From Pricia antarctica (lineage in GTDB: Bacteria > Bacteroidota > Bacteroidia > Flavobacteriales > Flavobacteriaceae), in assembly GCA_011050085.1 (NCBI GenBank), contig DRGL01000050.1, positions 1-61,277 on the forward strand: 61,277 bases of DNA. The letters run 5' to 3'. Below the pieces are notes generated by a model that saw nothing but the letters and a program-made list of their open reading frames with translations, was not told where the DNA came from and searched no databases. The translations under genes and the position numbers were made by a program. Below are positions 35,563 through 45,428 of the stretch, piece by piece. How positions within the stretch are numbered: the first letter of the stretch is position 1; each line of letters begins with the position of its first letter.

Positions 35563-36097
35563 GTGTGCCGAGCAAGCAACGAGCGGCAAAATACTCGTTG
35601 TGAACTGTAATTGAGATGGTGGAACCGACCCACCAATGTCGTCCTATAGGGGAAGGCGTTAAACCACCTAAAGGTGCTGTTGTAAAGAGCAATGGTATCG
35701 AGCGTTTAGGAAACGACCAGTCAAGAATTGGTCAGGTACGGATAAGAGAGATGAACGGAAGTGAACCCCTTTCGAGGTGTCGAGAAGTAGGTACACCCTG
35801 TCAAAAGCTACGAAGTATGACACGGAGTTAAAAAGTATAGCGATCACCTATTTATCGGCTATGCGGCAGGCGTCATTCAGGGGGCATGAATCTTATCCAG
35901 GCTTGGTTACGGAACTCGGGAACCTGACTATAAATACAAAGGGAAATGCACAATAGGATCGACCTAGAGGCAGAATACCAACGTTATTTTCAGGGACGGA
36001 CCGATCCGTAGTAGCATTGAAGTTTCTGTAATGGAAGCGGAGCGAAGGGATCGGGTTATACGGTTACATTACATCTAACAACTCAAGATCTTTGAGG

Positions 36098-37351
36098 ATG
36101 ATTTTATGCAATGAAACAAAATCGATACCTGTAAGCAAGGCCATGATATGGCATGCTTATAAAAGAGTGCGCGCCAACAAAGGAAGCGCAGGGGTAGATG
36201 CGGTCAGTATGGAGCAATTCGATGCCGACCTGTCCAAAAACCTGTACAAACTTTGGAACCGTATGGCATCGGGAAGCTATTTTCCGCCCCCGGTCAAAGA
36301 AGTGGAGATCCCGAAAAAGGACGGTAAAGTCCGTAAACTGGGAATACCCACCATTGGCGACCGAATAGGGCAAACGGTGGTCAAAATGTACTTGGAACCA
36401 CGTCTGGAAAAACTGTTCAGTCCAAATTCCTTCGGCTACAGACCTAATAAGAGTGCACATCAAGCACTCGAACAGGTCAGAAAGAGCTGCTGGAAAACGG
36501 ACTGGGTAATCGATCTGGACATTAAAGGGTTCTTCGACAACATCGACCACGGCAAACTGATGCTCGCCGTAGAGAGACACGTACCCGAAAATTGGGTAAA
36601 ACTCTATTTAGCACGGTGGCTCGCATGCCCGGTACTGACCAAGTCGGGAAAACTGATCACAAAACAGGGAAAGGGAACTCCCCAAGGGGGCGTAATAAGC
36701 CCGCTGATGTCGAACCTTTTCCTACATTACGGTTTTGACAAATGGTTGGAACAAACCGACAATACAGTAAACTTCACTCGTTATGCCGATGATGTGATCG
36801 TGAACTGCAAAAGTCAACAACACGCAGAACAAATACTGAAAACCATCGAGAACAGAATGCACCGAATTGGTCTTGAGCTACATCCGCAAAAGACCAAAAT
36901 CGTGTACTGTAAGGATTATCGGAGAAAAGGGAAATACCAAAACGTCAAGTTTGATTTCCTAGGCTACTCTTTTCAACCTAGGACTTCCAGATCTAAAGGA
37001 CGAAGCGGGCTGTTCCTTGGATTCGATTGTGGTATAAGTATAGGTTCGAGAAAACGGATAGCCGATAAGCTGGGAGAACTCAAAGTTCATAGAATGACTT
37101 CGGACAGTATCGTAGGCATTGCCAAGATCCTCAATCCAATGATCAGGGGATGGGTAAACTACTACGGGAAGTTCAGGAAATCCATGCTCCACGGGGTCTT
37201 CAAACTATTGAACAACCGTTTAGTGAAATGGGCAAGAAAAAGGTATAAGCGTTACAAAACAAGTATAAAACGTGCTTACCAATGGTTCTTTAGGGTCAGG
37301 GAACAGTTCCCCGACCTATTCTATCATTGGAAAATGGGATATATTCATTGA
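36098..37351 (+). CDS. ltrA: Group II intron reverse transcriptase/maturase
   Basis: 417 residues from the ATG at 36098. RT motifs: RANKGSAGVDAVSMEQFDADL (RT0-1), RKLGIPTIGDRIGQTVV (RT2), VIDLDIKGFFDNIDHGKLM (RT3), GTPQGGVISPLMSNLFLHY (RT4), FTRYADDVIV with the catalytic YADD (RT5), KTKIVYCKDYRR and FDFLGYSFQPR (RT6-7). The maturase X domain follows (MIRGWVNYYGKF, YKRYKTSIKRAY). No HNH endonuclease is present. It splices and reverse-transcribes its host intron. Confidence 0.95.
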   Translation: MILCNETKSIPVSKAMIWHAYKRVRANKGSAGVDAVSMEQFDADLSKNLYKLWNRMASGSYFPPPVKEVEIPKKDGKVRKLGIPTIGDRIGQTVVKMYLEPRLEKLFSPNSFGYRPNKSAHQALEQVRKSCWKTDWVIDLDIKGFFDNIDHGKLMLAVERHVPENWVKLYLARWLACPVLTKSGKLITKQGKGTPQGGVISPLMSNLFLHYGFDKWLEQTDNTVNFTRYADDVIVNCKSQQHAEQILKTIENRMHRIGLELHPQKTKIVYCKDYRRKGKYQNVKFDFLGYSFQPRTSRSKGRSGLFLGFDCGISIGSRKRIADKLGELKVHRMTSDSIVGIAKILNPMIRGWVNYYGKFRKSMLHGVFKLLNNRLVKWARKRYKRYKTSIKRAYQWFFRVREQFPDLFYHWKMGYIH

Positions 37352-37378
37352 TAACGTTAATTTAGATTTGTATAACAA

Positions 37379-37420
37379 GAGCCGTATGATGGGAGACTAT
37401 CACGTACGGTTCTGTGAGAG
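37379..37420 (+). ncRNA. Group II intron domain V
   Basis: gagccgtatgatgggagac, then the pairing strand cacgtacggttctg. This is the conserved catalytic hairpin with its AGC-type triad region, 28 bp after the RT stop. Confidence 0.85.
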
Positions 37421-37516
37421 GCTCGGGGTGAAATTCCCCTTGTCTACTCGACTTCGAGGCCGTTACAAAGTTTAAATTAACACATTTTCCATTGAATTGA
37501 ACGAGTAGATTTATTC

Positions 37517-37581
37517 CCACCTTAATCTAGACTTTCCGGAAAGCGTCATTCGTTTACATTTGAGGGCCGTTTTAAGGCACT
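37517..37581 (+). repeat. ~65-bp direct repeat T2
   Basis: Same core as T1 and T3. It lies between the intron and the AraC-type gene and reaches to the stop codon of the latter. Confidence 0.75.
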
Positions 37582-38439
37582 AGATTTTTGCCCTATACTC
37601 GGATGGAGTTTTTTTCATTGTTCTTTTAAAGAGCTTATAGAATAGAGGTATCGAAGTGAAACCACTATCCAATGCCACACTTTCAATTGGCATCATGGTA
37701 TCCTTTAATAAAAAACATGAGTTTTGGATTCGAACTTCGTTCAGGGCATTTTTGAAGGTCTTTCCAGTTGACCTCTTATGAAAACGGCAAAACGAAGAGT
37801 TGGTCATCCCCATTTTTGAGGCCATTGCGGAGGAGGAAAGCTTTTCATGAAAATTCAGGTTTATGTAATCGTTGATGAATAGAATCCTGTTTCCCTGCAG
37901 AGCCGGTAATCCTATTGGACTGATCGGCACTAAAAGCTTATTGTCCTTTGATTGTCCCATCAGGTTCATAATCTCAAAAAATTGGATAATCCTATGAAAG
38001 CCATCGGCCGCTTTCATCTTTTTAATCTGTTCGCCAACTTTTTTTTAGTATTACCTTCGAATGCAATAGCTCCCCCCATATTATGGAATAGCCTGCCGAT
38101 ATGGTTGAACTCCTTACAGGCCGCAAAAAATCTTTTGAAGATAGAGAGGTCGAACAAGATTACATATTGTTCGAATGTTTTACCAGTATGCTCCTTGAAC
38201 AGCGTATTGTGAGGAGTATTTGGCGAAAGAAGGAGCAAATCTCCGTTTCGATATTCACTTACTTTTTGGTCGATAAACCTTTTACCCTTACCGGAGGTCA
38301 CAAAGACGAGTTCATAAGCATTATGAAAGTGCCAATAATCCTTTCTTGATACATCCTTTTCAAATTGATGAGAAATATAAATAGAAGACTCGATATCCGG
38401 GGTAAGAGATTCAAAAAGAGGTTTCCTGTATCTCGTCAT
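37580..38439 (-). pseudogene. AraC-family regulator split by a one-base frameshift in a T8 run
   Basis: The N-terminal part (38439-38014) is an AraC-type cupin sensor (WHFHNAYELVFVTSGKGKRFI; GDLLLLSPNTPH). The C-terminal part (38017-37580) has the two HTH motifs (ASKMGMTNSSFCRFHKRSTG; ALDSGFTSIPLFYKLFKRTM, TPSEYR). The frames differ by one base at the T8 run 38039-38046: one more A in the transcript would give ...KKVGEQIKKMKAADGFHR, the normal continuation. This could be decay, an assembly error or phase variation. The neighbour in the opposite direction is the SIS gene. Confidence 0.85.
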
Positions 38440-38551
38440 TATCGATTATCTTGATATTTAAGGCAATTTACGTAATAAATAGGACAATTTAGGTTATAGG
38501 ATATGCTTGGGAATAGGTCAACTTTGAGCAGAATAACCCGATAGCGCAAAA

Positions 38552-39274
38552 ATGTTCGAATACGTAGAGAAGATAAATTCGTTGGTAAGTAGGCTAGTCT
38601 CGACCCAAGAGGAAGCACTCATCCAAGCTTCGAAATTGGTAGCCGACACTATAAAAAATGATAGGATAGTTCACACCATCGGAACAGGTCATTCTCAGAT
38701 GGTCGCTATGGAAATGTTCGGAAGAGCTTCTAACATTGCAAATGTGAACACTATAATGGACGATTTAGTACTTCTTGCCGGCGGGGCAAGAAAATCAGCG
38801 GAAATCGAACAGGTAAGTGGCCTAGCAGAAATTATTTGGAAAAATTACTTATTTGACGAATCGGATGTAATTATCATCATCTCGAATTCGGGAAGAAACG
38901 CGATACCGATAGAAATGGCCATAAAAGCAAAAAAAGAAGGGCTGAAGGTTATTGCGATCACCTCGCTTGAACAGTCCAAAAAATATGCTTCCAAACATGA
39001 AAGTGGGAAAAAGCTATACGAGATTGCCGATATTGTAATAGATAACCAAGTTCCTCCCGGAGACGGTATATTGAACGCTAAGGGCAAACTATACGGCCCT
39101 GCTTCATCTGTTTTAGGCATAATCATAGTTAATATTCTTTCAACGGAGGCCATCAAGTTGAGTATGGCCAAGGGTGTTGAAGTCCCAATTTTCCAAAGTC
39201 AGAATATTGACGAAACTGGAGCAAATAACAATAGTTTATACGATCGCCTGGAATCAAGAATAAAACACTTTTGA
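38552..39274 (+). CDS. SIS-domain sugar-phosphate-binding protein (UPF0309-like)
   Basis: 240 residues. SIS-domain features: HTIGTGHSQMVAMEMFGRASN (residues ~38-58), DVIIIISNSGRNAIPIEMAIKAK (~110-132), GLKVIAITS and QVPPGDG. Similar proteins occur with amino-sugar use genes and bind or isomerise phosphosugars. It is divergent from the frameshifted AraC-type gene across a 112-bp gap that probably holds both promoters. Confidence 0.85.
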   Translation: MFEYVEKINSLVSRLVSTQEEALIQASKLVADTIKNDRIVHTIGTGHSQMVAMEMFGRASNIANVNTIMDDLVLLAGGARKSAEIEQVSGLAEIIWKNYLFDESDVIIIISNSGRNAIPIEMAIKAKKEGLKVIAITSLEQSKKYASKHESGKKLYEIADIVIDNQVPPGDGILNAKGKLYGPASSVLGIIIVNILSTEAIKLSMAKGVEVPIFQSQNIDETGANNNSLYDRLESRIKHF

Positions 39275-39869
39275 AAAAAATCCGGGTCTCTTATCTAATC
39301 AAAGGATTCTGTTCGCTTTCGTAAATAGTATCGTAAAACGGACGATTTTCGGCACTGAACTCTGCCCACAATTTAAATAAACCTATTTCTGTCTACAGAG
39401 CTTCGGTTTACATATTTCCACCTTAATTTAGACTTTGGTAAACAGGCATTCGTTTACGTTTGAGGGCGGTTTAAATGTACTTTATGGTAAAGCGCAAAGG
39501 CGGGGCAAGTGCATAAATTTCGGAGTGCTTTCCGTGCACTTCCGTTTCGGTGATGGATGGTGCGTTGGGGAAACGGACGTGCCGGAAAGAAGCGTGGAGA
39601 AACTTTTTGCTCTTGCCGGTACCGAGGGTGTCGTGAAAAATGGAGACGGCCGGTCTTCTTCCGGACTGTGAACTTTTTTGCGACTTCCGCACGGCGATGG
39701 CCATCGGTGCCTTGAATTGGTAAGTTTATTTATACTGTTCAATAAACTGAATTACTGTTACAAACAACGACCTTTTAAGCCGCTTCAATTTAAATGTCAT
39801 ATTTCTAGTTTATAATATGATTTGTAAGAGAATGTTTAATTTGGACAAAATAAATAACAATCAAACTCA
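39275..39869. other. Gene-free stretch with direct repeat T3
   Basis: 595 bp. Repeat T3 lies at 39418-39481. Short frames at 39435-39742 have no recognisable content and an odd base composition. Nothing else seen. Confidence 0.6.
39418..39481 (+). repeat. ~64-bp direct repeat T3
   Basis: ccaccttaatttagacttt ... cgtttacgtttgagggcgg, the same core and orientation as T1 and T2. Confidence 0.75.
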
Positions 39870-42584
39870 ATGGCTTTAAGCTGGAACGAAATCAAAGACC
39901 GCGCATTAAAGTTTTCCAACGAATGGGCAGACGAAACCAAAGAGCGCGCCGAAAAAGATAGTTTTTGGAATGACTTTTTTAATGTTTTCGGTATTTCACG
40001 CAGGCGTGTTGCCACTTTTGAAGAACCTGTAAAAAAACTGAGTGGAAACCAAGGTTTTATAGACCTTTTTTGGAAAGGCACGTTACTTGTAGAACACAAA
40101 TCAAAAGGTAAGAACCTAGATAAAGCCTTTGAACAAGCGACGGATTATTTTCCCGGGTTAAAAGAACATGAACTACCCAAATATATTCTGGTTTCCGATT
40201 TTGATAAAATAAAACTCTTTGATCTTGACGAACGAACCGATTATGAATTTCATGTTTCTGAACTATATAAAAATGTAAAACTCTTCGGATTTATTGCCGG
40301 CTATCAAAAACGGACTTTTAAAGAAGAAGACCCTGTAAATATAAAAGCGGCGGAGTTAATGGGAAAACTCCACGACCAACTAGAGGCATTCGGCTACGAA
40401 GGGCATCATTTAGAAGTATATCTGGTGCGCTTGCTTTTTATTCTTTTTGCTGATGATACCAGTATTTTTGAAAAAGACATTTTCAAAGAGTTCGTTGACC
40501 AAAAAACTAATGAAGACGGCAGCGATTTGGGTGCTTTGATGGCTCAATTTTTCCAAATACTCAATACACCAAAAGAAAAACGTCAAACAAATCTTGATGA
40601 ACACCTGAATCAGTTTCCGTATGTGAACGGGAGACTTTTTGAAGAAACCTTACCCATTGCTTCTTTCAATGCTACGATGCGGAGTATCATTCTTGAAGCT
40701 TCCGCTTTAGATTGGGGTAAAATATCACCCGCCATCTTCGGTTCGCTTTTTCAAAGTGTTATGAACCCTGATGAGCGGCGAAATCTTGGCGCACATTACA
40801 CGTCTGAAAAGAATATATTCAAGCTCATAAAACCCCTATTTCTTGATGAATTACAAGCGGAATTCAAAAAAGTAAAATCAAACTCAAAAAAACTCAAACA
40901 GTTTCACCATAAACTTTCCACCCTAAAATTTTTAGACCCAGCCTGTGGTAGCGGCAATTTCTTGATTATTACCTATCGAGAGTTGCGATTGTTGGAAATC
41001 GATATTCTTCGTGAACTTTTTAAAAAAGGGGAACAAGTACTCGATGTTTCTGCTATTCTATGGTTAGATGTTGACCAATTTTATGGTATAGAATACGACG
41101 AATTTGCCTCAAAAATAGCTGAAGTCGCCATGTGGCTCATTGACCACCAACTGAATATGCGCATCTCCGAAGAATTCGGACAGTATTTTGCTCGCCTACC
41201 TTTAAGGAAAGCCGCTAAAATTGTACATGGCAACTCCTTACGAATTGATTGGGAAGAAGTTGTGCCAAAAACAGCGTTGTCTTATATCATTGGAAATCCG
41301 CCTTTTTTGGGTAAATCAAATCAAAATTCTACTCAAAAGGAAGACTTGAAATTAGTCTTTAATAATTTAAAAAGTTTTTCTGATTTAGATTACGTTTCCG
41401 CTTGGTATTATAAGGCCGTTATTTACGTTCAAAACTCAAATATTAAAGTTGGTTTCGTTTCAACTAATTCAATTACTCAAGGAGAGCAAGTTGCAATATT
41501 ATGGAAACAAATTATAAATAATTTTGATATTTACATTCACTTCGCTCATAGAACATTTAACTGGACGAATGAAGCAAAAGGAAAAGCTGCTGTTCATTGT
41601 GTCATAATTGGTTTTGCTAGTTTTGATATCAGTGATAAATATATATTCGATTACGAAAATATTAATGGAGAGCCTTTAGAAATAAAGGTTAGTAGAATTA
41701 ATCAATATCTAACCGAAGGCCCATTGATATGGGTTGAAAAAAGAAGTAAACCTATTTGTAATGTCCCTGTAATGAAATATGGAAATAAACCAACTGATAA
41801 TGGTAACTTTCTTTTTACAAATGAAGAAAAAGATGAATTTCTTAAATTTGAACCTAATGCAAGACTATATTTTAAGAAATTTATAGGTTCAAGAGAATTT
41901 ATTAATAGCATACCCAGGTGGTGTTTATGGCTAAAAAATATTTCTCCTTCGGATTTAAAACAACTGCCCAAAGTGATTGAAAGGGTTGAAAATGTAAGAT
42001 CTTTTAGACTGAAAAGTTCGGCGAAACCTACTATTAAATCAGCTCAAAACCCATCTTTATTTTTTTATATTTCACACACGAACCAGAATTATTTAGTGAT
42101 ACCTGAGACTTCTTCAATTCGAAGGAAATATATACCTTTTGGATATATGGACAAAGATACAATTGCGAGTAACTCATTGTATCTCATTCCGAATGCCAGT
42201 TTGTTTTCGTTTGGACAACTTTGTTCAACTATGCATATGACATGGGTTAAATATGTTGGAGGAAAATTGAAAAGTGATTATAGATACTCTGCTTCAATGG
42301 TATATAATACTTATCCATTCCCTAAAGAACCGAATCCAAAAAATCAAGAAAGAGTAGAAGCCAAAGCTCAAAAAGTACTTGATGTACGTGACGAATTCAA
42401 AGATAGTAGTCTGGCAGATTTGTACGACCCGCTTACCATGCCACCAAAATTGGTAAGAGCCCATCAAGAATTAGACAAAGCCGTTGATTTGTGCTACCGC
42501 CCGCAAGCATTTACTAATGAAAATGCACGTATTGAGTATTTGTTTGATTTGTATGACCAGTATACCGTGCCGATATTAGCATAG
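39870..42584 (+). CDS. MmeI-like type IIG restriction-modification enzyme
   Basis: 904 residues, close to MmeI (919). The N-terminal nuclease has GFIDLFWKGTLLVEHKSKGK with D65, E75 and K77 as the D-x9-E-x-K site. A helical connector follows, then an adenine-methyltransferase domain with motif I FLDPACGSGNF (~354-364) and motif IV NPPF (~474-477), then a target-recognition region and a C-terminal helical part. One chain thus cuts and methylates DNA. No partner gene is needed. Specificity cannot be read from sequence. All catalytic motifs are intact. Confidence 0.92.
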   Translation: MALSWNEIKDRALKFSNEWADETKERAEKDSFWNDFFNVFGISRRRVATFEEPVKKLSGNQGFIDLFWKGTLLVEHKSKGKNLDKAFEQATDYFPGLKEHELPKYILVSDFDKIKLFDLDERTDYEFHVSELYKNVKLFGFIAGYQKRTFKEEDPVNIKAAELMGKLHDQLEAFGYEGHHLEVYLVRLLFILFADDTSIFEKDIFKEFVDQKTNEDGSDLGALMAQFFQILNTPKEKRQTNLDEHLNQFPYVNGRLFEETLPIASFNATMRSIILEASALDWGKISPAIFGSLFQSVMNPDERRNLGAHYTSEKNIFKLIKPLFLDELQAEFKKVKSNSKKLKQFHHKLSTLKFLDPACGSGNFLIITYRELRLLEIDILRELFKKGEQVLDVSAILWLDVDQFYGIEYDEFASKIAEVAMWLIDHQLNMRISEEFGQYFARLPLRKAAKIVHGNSLRIDWEEVVPKTALSYIIGNPPFLGKSNQNSTQKEDLKLVFNNLKSFSDLDYVSAWYYKAVIYVQNSNIKVGFVSTNSITQGEQVAILWKQIINNFDIYIHFAHRTFNWTNEAKGKAAVHCVIIGFASFDISDKYIFDYENINGEPLEIKVSRINQYLTEGPLIWVEKRSKPICNVPVMKYGNKPTDNGNFLFTNEEKDEFLKFEPNARLYFKKFIGSREFINSIPRWCLWLKNISPSDLKQLPKVIERVENVRSFRLKSSAKPTIKSAQNPSLFFYISHTNQNYLVIPETSSIRRKYIPFGYMDKDTIASNSLYLIPNASLFSFGQLCSTMHMTWVKYVGGKLKSDYRYSASMVYNTYPFPKEPNPKNQERVEAKAQKVLDVRDEFKDSSLADLYDPLTMPPKLVRAHQELDKAVDLCYRPQAFTNENARIEYLFDLYDQYTVPILA

Positions 42585-42774
42585 TACTATTAATCCCACG
42601 TTTAATTATACTTTTCAGTGATTCCCTACCCTACAATCTCACACTATAAGGATATAACTTAAAACTTTAAAATCTTACTTCATTCAACTGCGGAAAATTA
42701 CGCTTGTCACCTTGAAAAAAAGGCTACAATCTTAAATCTTTCCTTGCTTCATTTCAGTAAATTTTTAATTGTAG

Positions 42775-42927
42775 CTATTCTGCCTGATAACCGATTGCGT
42801 TGAGGATAAAACCGATAATAGAAAATCCAAATACTAACAGAAATATTAATATTACGGTAATCAAGCAGCCTTTAAAAAGCCAACTGCCTTTACTAATTTT
42901 CGAATCTTTTACGTCATCTAAAGCCAT
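42775..42927 (-). CDS. Small single-pass membrane protein
   Basis: 50 residues on the minus strand: MALDDVKDSKISKGSWLFKG, then a transmembrane helix (CLITVILIFLLVFGFSIIGFIL). It starts 22 bp after the SLOG-type gene ends, on the same strand, so the two are probably cotranscribed. Family not recognised. Confidence 0.5.
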   Translation of the reverse strand: MALDDVKDSKISKGSWLFKGCLITVILIFLLVFGFSIIGFILNAIGYQAE

Positions 42928-42949
42928 AATCCGTAGTATTTCATCATTC

Positions 42950-43309
42950 TTATACGCTTATGACCGTAACGTTTAAATCGTACTTCTTAGCAAGCGTTAT
43001 TATCGATCTGGTGCCTTTGCTCTCTCCGTTCCAAAACGCAATTAGATGCGTAGCGTATTCGGACATTTGCCTGTTTCTTTTCGGCCCTGCGCCACGTCCA
43101 TATTTAGACCATTCCGCAGGGAATAGTTTTACCGCAACGTCATTTTCGTTAGCGAAGCGCTCACCCATTGCATCCACGCCCTTTGCGCCACCGGAAACGA
43201 TTTCCAGACCATTATCGATATCAAGTGTCTTTAGAAATCCGGAGACTTCTTTTTTTAGGAGTTCATAATCATTGAAATCACGACCCCCTGCAATTATAAT
43301 CCTGTACAT
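42950..43309 (-). CDS. SLOG-family (DUF2493, YspA-like) protein
   Basis: 119 residues: MYRIIIAGGRDFNDYELLKK, VSGGAKGVDAMGERFANEND and HLIAFWNGESKGTRSIITLAKK. These are the GGRD, SGGAxGxD and GT-S/T motifs of the SLOG Rossmann-like fold, which binds nucleotides or nucleotide-derived ligands. SLOG proteins of this group are common on phages and plasmids. The target ligand is unknown. Confidence 0.88.
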   Translation of the reverse strand: MYRIIIAGGRDFNDYELLKKEVSGFLKTLDIDNGLEIVSGGAKGVDAMGERFANENDVAVKLFPAEWSKYGRGAGPKRNRQMSEYATHLIAFWNGESKGTRSIITLAKKYDLNVTVISV

Positions 43310-43916
43310 AATCTATCTTTTGAAAGTTTAGGACGGTTGAATGCCGCATTCACTGATAGTAAATATACTATTTATATTAAACATGTACAGTATAGTCAGT
43401 AATGAAAATTTAATTGGAAGTCGCCTCTTGTCCGATCGCACTTCCCGTGTTGCCTTTGTCATGGTTCCTGTTCCAAGAACACACGCCAAAAGGCAATCCT
43501 TGCCCTCTACGGCAAGGACCAATCGAAAAAGAAGCTCCACGTATTTAATTGTGCCCTGTCCATGGATTTTCGTACGGTCCATCGACGGCAAATTTAGGAG
43601 GGCAGTCATGTGAGGGGTACAATGCTTTTTTGAAAATGGATTCCTCCCCAAAGAGGAATACAATTTTCAATTCGGTCGTAAACTCCCAAAAGCCTTTACC
43701 CCTCCCCTGCCCTCCATTGTAAAGAGCATCGACGGAGCGGCTAACTTCCAATCCATAGGGCACAACCTTAAAAGGCGGCTATATGCCCTAAAGTCGGATA
43801 TTGGACATCATTCGAGCTTTTTAGATATTAAATATACTGTATATACCATATATGTGTAGTATATTTAATATATATAAAAATATATAGTACTATATATTTA
43901 TTCGAAACTTTAAGCT
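43310..43916. other. Gene-free stretch with AT-rich control region before sprT-like gene
   Basis: 607 bp. Short frames (43341-43613 +; 43545-43763 -) have no recognisable content and may be decay of an older gene. The last ~110 bp are almost pure A/T with tatatactgtatata-type palindromes, similar to the region before parA at 44610-44669. Confidence 0.5.
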
Positions 43917-44609
43917 ATGACTCATTCCGATAAACCCACCTCTAAATTCTATGGACTCTTCCAATATGTATTCGACCATTACAACGAACATCTGTTCGAT
44001 GGCCAGATCAAGGATTGCGTTATCGTGGTGACCCGACGCAAAAACGTGTTCGGGCACTACTCCCCTAAAAGATGGTTCAGCGCACAGGATTATGAAACGG
44101 ACGAGCTTGCACTCAATCCGGCCATGTTCGTCAAGTTCCCGCTTATCGAGATTTGTCAGACCATCGTCCATGAAATGTGCCATGGTTGGCAATACCACTT
44201 TGGTAGGCCGCCGCAGCCAAGCTACCATAATAAGGAATGGGCGGCGAAAATGCAGCAAATAGGATTGATGCCGAGCAGGACCGGAAAACCGGGCGGTAAG
44301 ACCGTAGGACAGAATATGAATGATTATCCCATGGAAGGGGGAAAATTTTTGGAGGTCAGCGAGGAACTGATGAACAACGAAATATTCGCAGGACTTTATT
44401 TAGAGGTCAATCCTGAAATAGTAGGATTGCTTAACGATGATTCCCCAATATTCGACCAAATCAAGGACTTGATTTCTACGCACGTTGCAGCAAAACCGAA
44501 AGTACCAATAAAATCCAAATATTCATGTGGTTGCTCCAATGTATGGGGTTCTCCCAATCTGGATATCAGTTGCAATCGATGTGAGGCCACTATGCTAGAA
44601 AATATTTAA
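43917..44609 (+). CDS. SprT-like zinc metalloprotease-fold protein
   Basis: 230 residues. HEMCH (residues ~85-89) is the HExxH zinc site, preceded by the conserved helix IEICQTIV. A C-terminal zinc ribbon, SCGCSNVWGSPNLDISCNRC (residues ~201-220), matches the SprT/Spartan pattern. Relatives digest DNA-protein crosslinks, and plasmid-borne versions next to par genes are frequent. The AT-rich region upstream resembles that of parA, which suggests common control. Confidence 0.9.
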   Translation: MTHSDKPTSKFYGLFQYVFDHYNEHLFDGQIKDCVIVVTRRKNVFGHYSPKRWFSAQDYETDELALNPAMFVKFPLIEICQTIVHEMCHGWQYHFGRPPQPSYHNKEWAAKMQQIGLMPSRTGKPGGKTVGQNMNDYPMEGGKFLEVSEELMNNEIFAGLYLEVNPEIVGLLNDDSPIFDQIKDLISTHVAAKPKVPIKSKYSCGCSNVWGSPNLDISCNRCEATMLENI

Positions 44610-44669
44610 CTAGGTAAATATATACAGTATGCTTAATATACTATATTTGTACTATATTATGACCAATAT
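44610..44669 (+). promoter_or_regulatory. Promoter/operator region of the parA operon
   Basis: TATATTTG at 44642-44649 fits TANNTTTG. A tacagtat sequence at 44624-44631 recurs before sprT (actgtata, ~43832), at 43385 and before the HTH gene (~55598). These may be sites for an autoregulator. Confidence 0.45.
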
Positions 44670-45428
44670 ATGAGCGTGACATCGATAATGAACCAAAAGG
44701 GTGGGGTAGGTAAGACCACTACTTGCATAAATCTTGCAGCGCAAGCAGCTTTAGGGGCGAAGACCCTTATCATAGATGCCGACAAACAATCCAGTCTATC
44801 GCAGAATTTCGAGCAGTACAAACCCAAGAGCTCTATTTTGGAACTGTTCCGGGGAAAGCAGTTCGAGGTGGTCAATGTGCGTAAAAATTTAGATTTGTTA
44901 CCGTGCACCATCGATTTTGCGGGAATAGATTTGGAGATACAGGGGGAGTACTCCCGTGAATTCATTCTTTCTAAGGCCTTGGCAAAATTAAAGGGGGACT
45001 ACGAGTATATATTCATCGATTGTCCGCCCGATATCAGTTTGGTAACGGTCAATGCGCTGACCGCTTCTGATTATGTTATTATCCCTATAAAGGCAGCGCG
45101 TTTCAGCATGGACGGCATCAGCTTGATGTTGGATTTCGTCCGAAAGATCAAGTCCGCCCTGAACCCCGATATTTCCATTTTGGGACTGTTGTTGACCCAT
45201 TTCGATGAACGGCTCAGGATAAGCAAGAACATTGAAAAGGAGATAAAGGAAAAGGGGTGGGACGTGGCCTTATTCAAGACAAGGATCAGGAACAACACGG
45301 CCATCGAGAATTCACAGTTCGAGAAAAAGACCATATTCGAGTTCGACAAAAAATCCTACGGCACCATCGACTATATGAACTTGGGTAAGGAAGTGCAACG
45401 CAAAATCAAAAAAGATCAGAAATCATGA
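44670..45428 (+). CDS. parA: ParA-family partition ATPase
   Basis: 252 residues. Deviant Walker A KGGVGKTT (residues 10-17), Walker A' region DADKQSSLSQNF, and Walker B FIDCPPDIS near residue 113. No N-terminal HTH, so it is a type Ib-like or orphan short ParA. It segregates plasmids by ATP-dependent binding to the nucleoid. The next gene overlaps its stop by 4 bp, the expected position for the DNA-binding partner. Confidence 0.93.
   Translation: MSVTSIMNQKGGVGKTTTCINLAAQAALGAKTLIIDADKQSSLSQNFEQYKPKSSILELFRGKQFEVVNVRKNLDLLPCTIDFAGIDLEIQGEYSREFILSKALAKLKGDYEYIFIDCPPDISLVTVNALTASDYVIIPIKAARFSMDGISLMLDFVRKIKSALNPDISILGLLLTHFDERLRISKNIEKEIKEKGWDVALFKTRIRNNTAIENSQFEKKTIFEFDKKSYGTIDYMNLGKEVQRKIKKDQKS

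Larger units (their letters stand above)
35563..37451 (+). mobile_element. Group II intron
   Basis: It begins with GTGTG, the group II 5' consensus, continues with ~530 bp of structured RNA, encodes a reverse transcriptase, and ends with domain V and a domain VI stem near ggggtgaaattcccc. The exact 3' boundary is uncertain by a few bases. Length ~1.9 kb and an RT without an endonuclease domain suggest class C or a related class. Confidence 0.8.

Noticed and set aside
43341-43763. Short frames between the SLOG-type and SprT-like genes
   Set aside because: No recognisable domain, several frames open equally, and no start context; left as an unassigned stretch.
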